Assembly (NCBI GenBank): GCA_963971535.1
Contig: OZ020592.1
Location: forward strand, 54,753,150 to 54,817,149
DNA: 64,000 nt
From: Notolepis coatsorum
Lineage: Eukaryota; Chordata; Actinopteri; Aulopiformes; Paralepididae
Direction of reading: 5' to 3'
A model generated the notes under the pieces. It made no database searches. It was not told the origin of the DNA and saw only the letters and a list, made by a program, of their open reading frames with translations. Position 1 is the stretch's first letter, and every line of letters starts with the position of its first letter. The position numbers were made by a program, and so were the translations under genes. This document shows positions 45,585-58,059 of the stretch, one piece after another.

Positions 45585-46386
45585 ATAATGTAAAATAAAG
45601 CAATAATTATGATAAAATAATAATAAATAGATAGAAAAGTTGCAATATGTACTGTGGAGTTGCAAAAGCTGAGACAATGACTATGTTGGGTAAGAAAACT
45701 CACAAATCAGTATTAAAGTTTTGTGCCAAAGAGAGTAGACTCTCTCTATATCAATTTCATCCCTCCTAATAAAGAGTAAACATGTCTCCTCGCCTAAAAC
45801 AGTTCTGTAAAGGCAACTATGTATTCATTTCTGCTTAATTTCGGATATGTGTGACAAAAGCCTATTATAAACTTATGTCACTACTGGTGATGCTCATTAA
45901 ATGACAACCATGGCATTGCGTTGTTTTGGTGGGATAGGCATGACACGTCATGAGAATACAATGAATAATCCACTATATTGGCACACCTCTATCCTGTACA
46001 GGAGCATTATACCTACAGACCCTTTTACTGTTTGTAAACAGTGATGACGTTTTGGGACACAAGCGCAAGTCTCCAGGGAAAGTCTGGACGAAACCACACA
46101 ACGTCCGACCTGGCTGTGCATTCGTTACCTTCACTTAAGTCTTCAGAATGTCCCTGGAGTCTTTCCCCCGAAAGATGTGCATGCAGGTTGGGTACAGAGA
46201 GTTTTGCCTACAAGAGAACGTTGATAGGGTACAGTCTCAGTATCTTTGCAACCAGGGCCATTTTAAGTGAACATGTCGACTCTACGTTTAGCAGCAATGT
46301 GAGTACATTGGCTATATGACACCACGCTCTTCACTCTCACTCTTACTTAATCAATGATTAACAAGCAACTGGCTTTGGGTGACATG
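45585..46386. other. Unassigned DNA
   Basis: No transposon ends or genes are supported. The open stretch 46041-46319 has no family motif. Confidence 0.45.
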
Positions 46387-46598
46387 GAAACTTTGGGTTA
46401 TGTATATAACCCCCGTTCCCTGAAGGAAGGGAACGAGATACAACACAAAGGTATGGGGTATCACGCTCCTGTGCTACCAGCTGAAGATAACTTCAATCAC
46501 AGGCACTGATTGGTCTAAGCCAGGGAGGGCCCACCCCCATACTGGCCATGGCTTAGAGTTAGACCAAGCAACTCATTCTTAACCCACTCTTCATCCAG

Positions 46599-47178
46599 TG
46601 TGACGGATCATATTGGTCTGCGTTGTGTTTGATGTTAAATGTTAATGTCCTGAGGGGGAGTCGAACAGGGGGCTCCCGCACCGCGGGCGACGACACAGGC
46701 CGCTGCACTAAGAAGTGAATTCACTCCTAACTACCGTACCTATGCGTCTGTTAACCCAGTTATGAGGAAGTGAGTTTAACTTACCAGGCCGCAATGCCAC
46801 AGTCACTCGTCAACACCCCTGTTTCCGTGACTGTGGACATACCCACGGGCTTCCCCGTTACACTCACCTCCCTAAACTCACGCCCCTCAGGACATCTGGG
46901 TCACTGGGCACCACTGTGACGGATCATATTGGTCTGCGTTGTGTTTGATGTTAAATGTTAATGTCCCGAGGGGGAGTCGAACAGGGGGCTCCCGCGCCGC
47001 GGGCGACGACACAGGCCGCTGCACTAAGAAGTGAATTCACTCCTAACTACCGTACCTATGCGTCTGTTAACCCTGTTATGAGGGAGTGAGTTTAACTTAC
47101 CAGCCCGCAATGCCACAGTCACTCGTCAACACCCCTGTTTCCGTGACTGTGGACATACCCACAGGCTTCCCCGTTACA
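46599..47178 (-). repeat. 316-bp spaced duplication carrying a tRNA-like block
   Basis: Copy 1 (46599-46862) and copy 2 (46915-47178) both start TGTGACGGATCATATTGGTC and are almost identical. On the minus strand each has AGTGCAGCGGCCTGTGTCG and CCCTGTTCGACTCCCCCTC, an A-box/B-box-like pair at tRNA spacing. It looks like a tRNA-derived SINE duplicated in tandem, inside the DIRS fossil. Confidence 0.75.
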
Positions 47179-49384
47179 CCAGCACCAATGGCTGGTTGAG
47201 GCCCCAATGTGTTGTATCTCATCCCTTCCTTCAGGGAACGAGGGTTATATAACCCAAAGTTCCCTTTCAGTGAGTTCACTCAATACAACACAAAGGTATG
47301 GGGACGTACAAAGGTGCCTTGGACATCTCAAAACGGACATGAGAGAGCCTGTAGATAGAAAAACCTTACCCCAATGAATAGTAGAACTATTCAGGCCAGG
47401 TAAGGGGGCTCCACTAAGACTGCCCGTCCATAGAGGCCACACCCAACAGTACGTGGGCCACACTCGGAGCAGTTACATCCATCTGAGATCCCTTTAAACA
47501 GGGCCCAGGAAGTGGCCACACCTCTGGTGGAATGTGGACTGCTGTATACCAGGGAAATCGCCTCCAGTCCAATGGGAAAGAGCCCGCCCTCGGGCCAGAT
47601 TAGCAAAACCCACTGAGCACAAGAGCTGCTCGCACTTATGTGTCTGCCGTGTCCTATCCACATAACCGAACAGGACACAAAGTATTCAATCTCTCTTGCT
47701 TGATAGGGGTGAAAGGAGGAGAGTAGGCCAGAAGCTCTAACGGAGCAGAGCTATAGGACATGGCAACCTTAGACACAAAGGATGTGTTAAGGCCGCAAAA
47801 CCACCTTACCATAACAACGCGGAAACTGCATACAGGAAGGAGAGACCGACAAAGCATAGAGCTCACTCACTCGCTCTGCAGATGCCAAGGCCAGCAAAAG
47901 TGCCATCTTGTAAGAAAGGAATTTCACATGCACCTACTGTAAGGGCTCAAAAGGCACCCCACATAAAGCATCCAACACTAGGATCAAGTCCCGAGAGAGA
48001 ATGAGAGGTCTAGACATTGGCCCGTGACGCTGGACCCCTTTCATAAGACGGCACACCAAAGGACGCGACCCAGGTGAAACACCATCAAAACCCACATGGA
48101 AATGGCAGCCAGATACACTTTCAAAGTCAAAAAGGACCTACCCAGGTCAAACAGTGCCTGCAGGAAAGTGAGAATATCTACGACTGAAGACCGAAAAGGG
48201 GCACCCCTTTAACCTTGCACCACTTCTCAAAGGCAGTCCATTTATAGGTATACAAAGTCCTAGTAGAGTCAGCTCTAGCACCCTGGATGGTAGAAATAAC
48301 GTTTGCGGGCAAACCTACTGCTCTAAGCCTGGACCTTTCAGGGGCCAGGCCCACAGGTTCCAAAGCTGAGGTTGAGGGTGCCAAACCTGCCCCTGTGCCT
48401 GAGACAAGAGGTATCGGTGAACGGGAAGATGCATCGGCTCCCTGTCCAGTTAATGGGAGTGGTCCAACATGAGGGAGAGCCCAGTGCCGTAACAGGCAGA
48501 GTTGAACCTTCTGATCCAGTTTGAAGTGCACAAGACACACTTGAAGTGCTACTTACCAGGGCAGGAAAAGACCCCACAGAATTTCACCCCACAGAGTTGA
48601 GTGATTTTTTAGTTGAAAAGTGATTTTCTGTGCTGGAATGAGAGAAGTCTTCTTGTGGTTTATTGTGAAACCCAAGGCTTATAAGTGAGACAAGTCCTGT
48701 GATAGTTAATACAGATAGCCCAGTTGTCTATATAGTTCAGAATGCACAAGCCTGCACAAGAGTGGAGTGAGAGCCACCTTCGAAAAAAGAAATATGCATC
48801 CTTGAGATTCATAGTGATGCACCAAACGTGGGGACACACTGCTTGTAACAGCTGTCTGAGTGTCACATTTTGAATGTGAATCTTTTGAGGCACCTGTTTA
48901 GAAAACGCAGGACCAGTATGGTGGCGAAGTCCACTCTCTCTTTGGAACCACAAAATCTGTGACTGCTCCAAAGGCACTACCTGAATAGCTTGCTTCTCTA
49001 ACAGAGAGGCTATTTAGCTTCTCAGAGCCAGAGCTGCATCTCCCTGTGCCTGCGTGCTTACAATGCCCATAAATGGGGGAGGACGGGACGCAGACTGCTG
49101 TGTGTACTTTTACCCTACCATCCTCTGGACCCACAGCATTACTGTGCATACGCACCATTGAAGGCTGCACACTGCAAGTTTGTGAGGGGCAGCCAAGACT
49201 TAGGGCGATCATTCACCCACTCTTGTTGACATGTTCGGGACATGAAATAACTCTACTATGTGTTTTAGGGAAACAACCTTTATTGTGTACACAACGGGAC
49301 AAACGGGGATTGCTTTGCACACAGGGGCAACAGGAAAACTCGCAGTCTAACTTTGCAACAGCAGAGAGTACCGGTTTGTGTAAC

Positions 49385-49485
49385 TGTGCTCGACTCTGTG
49401 TGAACAGGTGGCATGATGCTTATCGACTCTGTGTGAACAGGTGGCATGCTTATCGACTCTGTGTGAACAGGTGGCCTCTCTGCCT
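49385..49485. repeat. Short tandem array, unit about 31 bp
   Basis: CGACTCTGTGTGAACAGGTGGC is repeated three times between 49389 and 49474, with one unit 3 bp longer. It lies in the broken DIRS1-type fossil. Confidence 0.85.
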
Positions 49486-51488
49486 CCCTCTAGTGGTGTA
49501 ATAATGTCTACAGGCTTATCGGCTGTAACATGGCAGGGGGGATGTTTACATGAAAATCCACAACCATAACAATTGGTTTGTGCTTTCGTGAGACAAGTCC
49601 ATCCCGGTAACCACTGTCTTTTTGATAACGTGACCAGTCTGACGGTGTCGACATCCCTCTGCCAGTAGACCACAGCTAGGCTTGTTTCTTCCTCCTCGTC
49701 ATCACCGTGGTGGAGCTGATGACGCATTTCAGAGCGCTCAAATTATTGATGTCATGAAGGTGGGGGAGCGGAGGCAACCAGCGGGGCAGCATGGAGCGCC
49801 TCACTCGTTCTTTTGCGCCTCAAACCGTGCATGCATGGTGGAGACGGCGCCCCCATACAATCCAACTGGGGAAACGTGCTCGTCCAGATAATGCAGTCTC
49901 AGCTTGTCAGGCATGTCGGGGAGATTAAGTCACAAGTGACGGTGAGCCACTACAGCTACACTCATAGTCCTGCCGACAGAATGAGTCATGCTGCGGGACA
50001 GACATAGAACCTCATCCTGGATACTAGGAATCTTATCCAAGATTTCAAGTATTGGGTTACCAGCCTCTAGAGCCGCTGACATATCTGCTTGCAGCTCCGC
50101 TTGGTATTGAAAGAAATTGGTGTTTTTCAATGTACATTTGGTTTATAACTGATATATAGAGATGAGCTTTAAGAGCGTCTACTGAGACAGATCTATAGAT
50201 CTTAATAGCGCTGGCTGTCGTTGCTATGGCGAGAATATAGAAAAGTAAGTTTTCTTCCGGGTAAGGGCAGACTGAGAAACGAACCACACAGAAGAGGAAC
50301 CACCAGAGACTTTGAGACGGCTCCCTCCTCCCATCACAGAGGGGGGGGCAGCACTAGAGAAGTGCCATGACAGGTTTTTGGAATAACCACCAGGCCGCGA
50401 TGAACGTGGGTGAAAGGAGAGACCATCAGAATAGACTTTTCAAGGACAATACGAATTGGTTCCCATCTGATTATGAGGTTTTGTTTATAGAATAAACAAC
50501 GCTTTTCCGAGAAAGGTATTACGCTGTCAAGTGTCGAATTCTTACGAAGGTGGTGAATACTTATGCTTGCGGATTGCATTAAAGGGGGATGACGAAGATT
50601 GTATCAGCCAGTAGGTGAAGACGTCCAAGAAATAAACACAACGCAGGGTCAGTGGATGGAGAGATGATAACACAAGCCAAACAGATGAAGACGTGATACT
50701 GGCTGATTGATCAGAATCTAACAGTATGCTAATAGCCTAGTGGAAGGGTTGAGGCAACAAGCCATCTGAGCAGCAGAGTGATACGTCTTCTCAATTTGCG
50801 CAGCTGAAAAACGACACTGTTTTGACAGGAGCATGGGGGCTAGCACCCCCTTGTTAGCCGATGAGGCTAGGTAGCTAGCTAGCGAGTGCTCCATAGGGAG
50901 GAATGTAGTAAGCCATTATCATCCACGCCTTCTACATCCAGGTGAGAGAGGCCAGGGAGAATAGGGTTTAACCCTTCCAAGTTATAGCTCTTCCATGCAA
51001 TCCGTGAAGATAGGAACCTTCTGTCTTGCCGATGCAGGAGCGGGAGCCTGTGGGTGATCATTTCCATCCAGCCTAGATCTCTTTTGGGCAGGAGGCAACG
51101 AAGGCCACTCAATTTCCGAGGCATGTAGCAGCACGCTGGCACAAAAGGTGAAGTCTTGATGCCGGTTGCTGAGCTAGCAGTCCCCCCAACATGTCGGGGG
51201 AGACAGAAAGGCTAGCCTGAGCTGGAGGGACCTCATTCTCGCCCTCTGACACCATGTCTGAAGAACAGAGGGACAGAGCATCCTCAAGGCTAATATCACC
51301 AAGCTCAGTATCAGGCAGGACATTCATTTCCCCCGAATCCTCATCTTCACCAAACTCATACACGCCGATAACTTCATCCACAACCAAACTAGAATTGTCT
51401 CAGAAGAATGTAGCATGAGGTCCTGTTGTTGGTTTTTCTCATGCTGGTTGAGTTTTCAGAGAAAGGACAGTTAAACTTGTGGGTTGCA

Positions 51489-51662
51489 GGGGCACCCCAG
51501 TGGCGCACCGCATACTGCCTCGCAGACCTACGCAGCCGTCCCGGGTTCACCTCCCACTCCCGGGCTGATTTGTCGCATGTCCTCCCCACATCTTCTCCCG
51601 TTCTCCCTATCCTCTGTCGGTCTTGTATGACCAATAAAAGCTGTAAAAATGCTAAAATAAAC
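51489..51662 (+). mobile_element. tRNA-derived SINE (family B), copy 2
   Basis: The head GGGGCACCCCAGTGGCGCAC is followed by a B-box-like GGGTTCACCTCCC and an A-rich AATAAAAGCTGTAAAAATG tail. CTTGTGGGTTGCA is duplicated at 51476-51488 and 51663-51675. It belongs to the family of 2302-2526 and has landed in the DIRS1-type fossil. Confidence 0.85.
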
Positions 51663-52075
51663 CTTGTGGGTTGCAATCGGCCAGTCTTTCTTCCATTTGG
51701 TCCATGTTTAAAATTTTGTTAATCATGATCGATAACAGAATGCTCCGACCAAGCTCCCGAGATGATAAATGGTAAATACGGAAGTATGTAAGAAGAACAC
51801 GTATGCGGCCCGGCCCAGCCAAGGGCAGCGGCCAATCACAGCTCTGCGCTGTCCACACCAGCCTGCGTTGATTTGATGTGAAGTAACATTTGTGTCCAGC
51901 TGCATGTAGGCCTCACCTGTAGGCTTGTGGGAGCATGGTAAGCTCGCCGCAACCTTCACAACTACTTTGAAGACTAGTATAAATTGGGCATTAGCTTGAA
52001 TAAGTCCCAGACAAACCAAACAGGCATCGTGTGGGTGCTTATATCCGATAATATATCCTCACGCACTTGGGACAC

Positions 52076-52640
52076 CAGTGTTGGGTAGGAATGCGCTACA
52101 TAGGAACGAGTTTCTGAAATTTTATTAAATTCCCAGTAATGAGTAAAGCAATTTCCCAAATAGTAATTATATTACAGTTACTAATCGAAGAAATGCTGCG
52201 CCACATCGTTGTCAGAATGCTTTTTTTTTTGGCCTCCTACATGTACGTATAACATTAGATTACGTCTATACGCAGTCCTCGGTAGATGACGTGTACACGT
52301 TAGCTGGCAGATCAGAACTAGATCATGTCGGCTACTAGCCAAAAAGCAGCATGGAGGGTGATGAAGATAGGTAACGTTACGCATCCAATTGCTGTCCTAT
52401 GTGACATTGAAACAGCAGCACCACAATGTGAAACTTGACACATAATTTTTTTTTTTACTTGACCCACAAAGAACAATGTCAAGCTGCCAGAGAAAAACGT
52501 TTGCTGGCTACCTCAAGAGAGAATATGTGGTGATGGAAGCTCATTTCAAGGCCACACTTGAGAGGTAGACTTTGTTTCCACCACAGCTGACATCTGGACA
52601 TCAGAAGCTAAACAGGTTGTACATAACTTTTTTCAGGAAG
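52076..52640 (+). mobile_element. hAT remnant with transposase scrap
   Basis: CAGTGTTGGGTAGGAATGCG at 52076 is a typical fish hAT-Ac terminus, followed by the usual TAGTAATTATATTACAGTTAC-like text. Near 52575-52610 the plus strand decodes as VDFVSTTADIWTSEAK, a conserved block of hAT/ZBED transposases (family pattern: TTDIWTS). The right end is missing or replaced by a G-run at 52638-52657. Confidence 0.65.
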
Positions 52641-52868
52641 GGGGGGGGGGGGGGGGACAGGAACCGGGCCCTCCCTGGTTTAGACCAATCAGGGCCTGTT
52701 CAGGCGTGATTGAAGTTATCTTCAGCCTCATACTTTTGTGTTGTATTGAGTGAACTAACTGAAAGGGAACCAACACTGCATGTCGCAGGGTACGATATCC
52801 ATATACAGATCATGAATTACCCTTTAGATTAGACAGTGCAGAGCTGACAGATCTAGTGTTCCTGTTAA

Positions 52869-53152
52869 AGGTAAAATCCGTAATGTCGTCAAACAGCGAC
52901 CTCTAGGCAAAATATGACAATATGGTACTGCGCTTTGTTTACAGTTTTTGTCTGATGGTGTGGATTGGATTTCAGTGAGTATATGGGGGAGCAGTTGCCA
53001 TTACTGGCCAGTGGCCACACATCAGGCTCTGCCAAGAGAGGAGAGACTTCAACCCACATGTCAGACCAAAACAAAAAAGTAAACAAAGCGCAGTACCAAG
53101 CAGGGATATTTTGCCTAGAGGTCGCGGTTTAATGGCATTACAGATTATACCT
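52869..53152. mobile_element. TTAA-flanked foldback MITE (family 2), 284 bp
   Basis: TTAA lies at 52865-52868 and 53153-53156. The arms are inverted copies: AGGTAAAATCCGTAATG, GCGACCTCTAGGCAAAATAT and GTACTGCGCTTTGTTTAC recur with few changes. A single arm of the same family is at 55334-55387. Confidence 0.85.
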
Positions 53153-53156
53153 TTAA

Positions 53157-53333
53157 GTTGATGAAATACTGCAGGAACTGAACACGCGTGTATGGCGTAT
53201 GCTTTCACTCATAGCATTTCACATAAATGTAGGCCTAAATATCAGCACCGCCAAAAGAAAAGCAACAACTTAGAAATCAATCAACTTGGCCCGTCCAGAC
53301 CCCACAGTCAAAGCTTTCAGAAATAGCCATACT

Positions 53334-53382
<49 letters not shown>

Positions 53383-53720
53383 AAATATATATATAAAGAG
53401 GGTCTTTTACACAGCATAACCCAAAAAAAGGATCGGATAAGAGATTTAGTCATGCAAGGTAATGCTTCCACAAACATACAGCACATACGCAGTAGATCAA
53501 ATCACTTTGCAAGTAATGGTTCTTCTCCAACCCATCTGAAAGCCTAACCGCTTTCACTCTGAGCACTGTGCTATATGTGCTGTATATATTTAACCCCTGT
53601 CCCACTCAAAGGCATTAGTGTCTGAATATGAGCTTAGCTGTAAATCTATAAATTGAACTCCCATAAACAAAGGCTCCCTCCACAAGCCCAGGCATGTACA
53701 GTAGGCTAATGTGTTCCATT
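53157..53720. other. Unassigned DNA with (TA)n
   Basis: A (TA)n tract lies at 53340-53380. No gene is seen. Confidence 0.5.
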
Positions 53721-54721
53721 GGAGAATAAATTGTTTCTCTGTTCTCTGTATAATAAGGTTTTTATTCATTCAGGAGAGTCATTACAGATTTCTACATACA
53801 TTATTAATAGTCCAATTTTAGAAATCGTAATACTCCTCTTCATGAACCTTGGTTCTGAATTATTATTATTTATTTTAAAGTCCATTAAAGTCACCTGAAA
53901 GATAGGGGTATCTCAAGTGCTCAAAGCCCTTTTTAAACTCATATAGTACCTACAATTGTACACGACAGTAAAGGAAACAAGTACATACTTTGCTGTGTAC
54001 CACCAAAAAAAAATATAAAAAAAAATCACATCGTCTACTACTGTAAACAACATGTCTTAAATTCTGCACACTATCTTGTCCATTTCAATACACATAATTG
54101 TACAATGAACTAAGAAACTGGTTGTCTACAATTCAACTGTACTACAATACAAGTCAGTCCTGTTTATTTTCAAAGTAAGCACAAAACTATTTCATGAGCT
54201 CTAAATAAAAGAAAATATTTTTTACTTTTGTCTCTTTCGTACATTGACACAGATGAATCCTATGTAGACATTTCCCCTCAAAAGCAAGAAGCACTACTTC
54301 AAGTTGTATCAACACTTACAACCTTAGTTGCCCTGTGCCTGGCCTTCTATAAAACTGTGGGTTTTTAAAGGTTTTATTTGAAATGCATGATCACTTTGTG
54401 CTAAATAATTCTTGCATACAGTTCCCCCTTTGTCAAAAGCCCTTGTCACCCCGTCATCAAAACATAAATGTTCAAAAACATCAAGTATGCTGTGGAAAAG
54501 CAAGCTGCAGAAGATCATCTACACATCCAAGCATAATTCCAGATTCCAGATAGAGATTTCTTTCATTTGTGCCACGCTGCCTCCCCAAATCAATTGAACC
54601 AAATTTCACACTCTCTAACGTCACTTAAAAGTTGCGTTCGTGGCAAGTTGGAACTGGGACGTTTCCAATATAATGACCCGGGAACTCTTGAGCTCCGGTG
54701 TTTCAAGCATTCAGGTGGGAA

Positions 54722-55170
54722 ACACCATAGATATATAACACTAGATGGCTCAAGGCGGCCTTCCTGCGTAGTTCACCAGCGGCCATCTTGCCTGAGTGGA
54801 CTGCTGCTTTAAGGTGATGATCTGCACAAACAAAAGTCTCTTAACTCGCTGAAATCTTGACAAACGGTTTGGTTTATTACAAACGTTATTAAGGTGGCTA
54901 TGATTCTTGCATGGAAGAATTTTTTTTTTTATAATTTCTTATTTTTTATATGAAATTCCATTATATGTATGCAGTGTGATAACTACATCTGACATTTTTA
55001 ACAAACCAAACGGTTAAACATTTAGCAAGCTGTGATTATTTCAATAGTACAGTACATGCACCATAGACATGCATGTTATGAGTGGGCGTGCTCCACCCAC
55101 ACAAGATGGCCGCCATGTGGCAATGTCGGTCTCCATTGGCCAGCAGCGCGGATGAGTCATCTAGTGATAT
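54722..55170. repeat. Inverted repeat pair in the presumed 3' UTR
   Basis: CATAGATATATAACACTAGATG with GGCCATCTTGCCTGAGTGGA at 54727-54803 is matched, inverted and diverged, by text at 55093-55173 (TCCACCCACACAAGATGGCC ... CATCTAGTGATATATATCTATGG). The arms are about 75 bp with a 290-bp loop. It may be the two ends of an old MITE. Confidence 0.65.
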
Positions 55171-55333
55171 ATATCTATGGGCTATGACTGGGTGGGTGCT
55201 AGCTAGTATTATAGAACTGCCAGAGCAGCTAGAAGTATGTGGCATACTCAAAACAAGTGTTTCAGAGTTGAGACTGCAAGCTAGACCTGACATGCCGTCG
55301 AACCGGCAACCTCTAGGGCCAACGACAATACCA

Positions 55334-55387
55334 CTTTTGCCTAGAGGTCACTGTTTGATATGATAGTATTTACAGATTCTACGTTTA
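55334..55387. repeat. Single arm of foldback MITE family 2
   Basis: TTTTGCCTAGAGGTC, ATTTACAGATT and the closing TTTAA match the right arm of 52869-53152. Confidence 0.7.
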
Positions 55388-55577
55388 ACATGACGTCACA
55401 GAACGTCAAGTCGGGAGATATCAGAGCTCTACAAATATCCTGACTCTCCTGCTCAAGAGGTGAGAGTTCAGTGGTCATTTCAAGAGGCATTTTATTCTGA
55501 GATATGGGACCGGAAATATCCCAGTTCTGACTTTCCATCAACAGAGAAATGGATAGGAGAGTAATGTGATAGGTCAA

Positions 55578-55682
55578 TTGAATAGACATTTGGACTATCT
55601 CAAACCCTGCCCTCTTTTCTTAATCCTCTAACGCGATTGGAGCGTTAAGAAAAGAGGGCAAGGTATTGAGATAGGTCAATTC
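55578..55682. repeat. Hairpin-forming repeat (family shared with 63735-63840)
   Basis: GCCCTCTTTTCTTAA and TTAAGAAAAGAGGGC are perfect inverses around a short loop. The outer arms GGACTATCTCAAACCCT and AGGTATTGAGATAGGTC also pair. The GAGGGC...TTGAGATAGGTC arm recurs at 63815-63836. Confidence 0.75.
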
Positions 55683-57161
55683 AACATTCACCCCACACTG
55701 AAGCCCGAATGCTGCTGCGTGTCTAGTGCCATGTTCTTTTTACCCTCCCCTCCATGATTGGTTGGTTTCGCCATCATGTCACACAGAATAGTTTAAAACA
55801 TTTTCCAGTCAGTCCACTATATCAAACCCCCCAAAAAGTTTTCAAATTCTAAAGTATTCTGAAACAGTCCATCATGGATCTAGACACAACATAGCAGATC
55901 ATTTTGGCAGAGCGTAGATGTACAATCACTGGTTAGACCACATTATGACTAGACAAATTTCACAAACCTGGTCTAAAATAAGTGCTTCTATTCAGAGACA
56001 CTTTACGAGCACAGGCCAAGGTCTACTCTAGAGGCTAACCGTACTCACGCACTGGACTAACACCCATAAATCCAACAGCTGTACGATGGTCGGATGTACA
56101 ACAAACAATTTACATGTCGGCGCCGTCTATAGAAAAAGAAAATCTTTCAAGGAACAAGATTTCCATGACCTCCGAAATTTGCACCACTTGCCTTGAGGTT
56201 CCAAACTGAAACCTATATTTGACTGGACCGTGATTATGCTGATGGAACGCAGCAGGACGCCGGTTTACAGATTACAGCATTTGAATGAAAAATTATGAGA
56301 ATGTAGGCCTCGAGAGCAGATTCTGATCTCAAACCAGTTTGCGTATACACAAGTCATACTGAACGTATTCCTGGATCAGTACCGACTGCCCCTATTCACA
56401 GAGGCTTTGCGCGCCAAGGCCCAGACGACTGCAGAAAGGAAAGCTTGCCCTGGCACAAATCGGGGACAAAAGAGGTCCAAATATGGAAATGGTATAATAA
56501 GAGTTCCTTGACTTTCCCAGCTGGCCCCTGCGAGCATGTGTGGTGAAGGGGCTAAATTTAAAACCCTGCGGTCCCTCGTGTCTCGCCGCTGCAGTGGTCC
56601 CCAGCTTCCAGACGTCTCGTTGAGCTACCGGATCTCTCCTTCCATAACCAGAGAAAGCCTTTGGAAATAGAGGAGGACTTGTGGGAGGAGGAATGACGCT
56701 GAATAAATACAGCAGTACATAATTACAAAAAAAGGAGACGACCTCCGTGACTCGCTGTCAAAAGTGCATCTGGCTGAGTGAAAACTGTCTAAGTGCGTCC
56801 GGCTGGGGTGAAAACTGTCTTAAGTGCGTCTTTCAGTTCCTTAACACTCGACGGACTCCTTGTTTCTACAGCAGCACTCCACACATGTTTTCACACCGCG
56901 CCCACTTCCTTCTTCCACGTTGTTAATAAGCACAACTCAGTACAAATCTCCATAACGTTATAATGTCTGTTTCCTGTGTGTGGGGAGGAGGGGGGTGGGG
57001 GTTGTACTGTGGCGGCATCCCCGATAGGCTTCACTTAGATGGCTGCTCAGCATTGCTGGAAGCCAAAGAGCCATGGATCCTCCTGGGCCCCAGGCCAAAA
57101 GGCAGAGGCCTGATACTGTGTGCTCAGGGTGCTCCACGGGGACATGGGGGGGGTGTGTGTT

Positions 57162-57187
57162 GGGGGGGGGGGGGGGGGGGGGGGGGG
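57162..57187. repeat. Poly(G)26 tract (poly(C) in the ormdl3 mRNA)
   Basis: Twenty-six consecutive G on the plus strand, beginning 34 nt past the ormdl3 stop codon in transcript sense. The mRNA would carry a C26 run, a possible binding site for poly(C)-binding proteins; the template strand could form G-quadruplex structure. The length is likely variable and prone to sequencing error. Confidence 0.9.
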
Positions 57188-57220
57188 TCGGTGGGTGGGA
57201 GGTGTCCTCTTCCACCCTCG

Positions 57221-57356
57221 TCAGTACTTATTTATCCCGAAGATCCTCACACCGTGGAGCTGGGGAAGCTTGGGGATGAGCACGGTGAGCAGGGAGACTG
57301 TGTTGACCACGAAGTGGGCGCGGTCATATTTGGTGTAGAAGCTGGTCAGGATGTAC
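57221..57356 (-). CDS. ormdl3: ORMDL sphingolipid biosynthesis regulator 3, last coding exon
   Basis: ORMDL proteins are small four-helix ER membrane subunits that bind and restrain serine palmitoyltransferase, the first enzyme of sphingolipid synthesis, when ceramide is plentiful. This exon supplies the final 44 residues plus [20 protein letters not shown], then [18 protein letters not shown], then VRIFGINKY at the C-terminus, the invariant end of vertebrate ORMDLs. The acceptor CAG is at 57357-57359, after a pyrimidine-rich stretch, and the first G completes a Leu codon begun in the exon at 63052 (phase 2). The choices LTSFY, VLNTVSL-like and [10 protein letters not shown] fit ORMDL3 better than ORMDL1 or ORMDL2. 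R and A in DRAH differ from the human DQIH. Confidence 0.95.
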
Positions 57357-57843
57357 CTGGGAGGAGTGAAAGGAGAGAGGGAGAAGGAAGGGGGTGGGGT
57401 GCAAACGGAATGGCTAAATTAGTGGAAATACCGGACTTGATTTAACCCTTTAAGCACCCCTGGACTGGTACCAATAATGCAATTGGTATAGTAGCCTGGT
57501 TTTGCTCACAAACAAAAGCATTAGAATCAGGAGATCGTGTGAGTTAGAATGTGGATAAAAATGGTTCTCACCATTGAAACTTAAGAGGAAATGAAGTTAA
57601 GCACAAGCTTAAAAAGGTTACATTTAATCCCTTTAAGTTTCTCCCTCAAGCAGCTTCAGAGTACAAACAGCTTTATCTGTATCCTACTCTATCTGATGAT
57701 TCATACATCCTCTGAATGGGGACAATGTGTGACCGGTGACCGGAGTGCTCATCTGAGACCAGTCATAGTGAGGTTTATATGATCATGTGACCTGAGCAGT
57801 CTGATCCTAGGTCAGTACACTCCCAGTCTTAGCTGTGTGAGAA

Positions 57844-57846
<3 letters not shown>

Positions 57847-57874
<28 letters not shown>
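57847..57874. repeat. (TA)n microsatellite
   Basis: About 14 TA units in the ormdl3 intron. Confidence 0.93.
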
Positions 57875-57879
<5 letters not shown>

Positions 57880-58059
57880 AGAGAAGTGCTCGATTGTTCT
57901 CGTTTTGTCACGGACGTCTTCACTATTGGAGCTGTCAAAAAGGGGCTATTTCAGTGCATGTCCAAGTTTATTTCATTGCGACAGCTCAGAACAGAATTAC
58001 AACATCAATGAATGCCATCACAGCTAAAACACAGACAGGATGTTGAAATGCCCAGTCTA

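Larger units (their letters stand above)
46387..52772 (-). mobile_element. DIRS1-type fossil, broken
   Basis: The ends are inverted copies (46420-46560 against 52650-52772, sharing GAAGATAACTTCAATCAC and CTGATTGGTCTAA). An internal complementary region at 47215-47300 repeats both tips. On the minus strand there are a gag-like part (about 50880-51390), a reverse-transcriptase remnant (about 48660-49200) and tyrosine-recombinase remnants (about 47390-48540, with the HSTRG box). It is clearly broken, with many breaks (probably ten or more), and is older than the element at 37488. A SINE, a hAT remnant and a duplicated tRNA-like block have been added within its limits. Confidence 0.82.
53720..57220 (-). 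other. Presumed ormdl3 3' UTR and downstream flank
   Basis: This is the DNA 3' of the ormdl3 stop codon. It has no other gene. Minus-strand AATAAA signals occur at several places (for example near 55490, 54885, 54167 and 53757), so the true poly(A) site cannot be chosen by eye; use of the last would give a 3.4 kb UTR. It holds a poly(C) tract (transcript sense) just after the stop, an inverted repeat at 54722-55170, a MITE arm at 55334-55387 and a hairpin at 55578-55682. Confidence 0.4.

Noticed and set aside
56958-57445. Open frames with poly-Gly or poly-Pro over the ormdl3 last exon
   Set aside because: They are produced by the poly(G) tract and by reading the ormdl3 exon antisense or out of frame.
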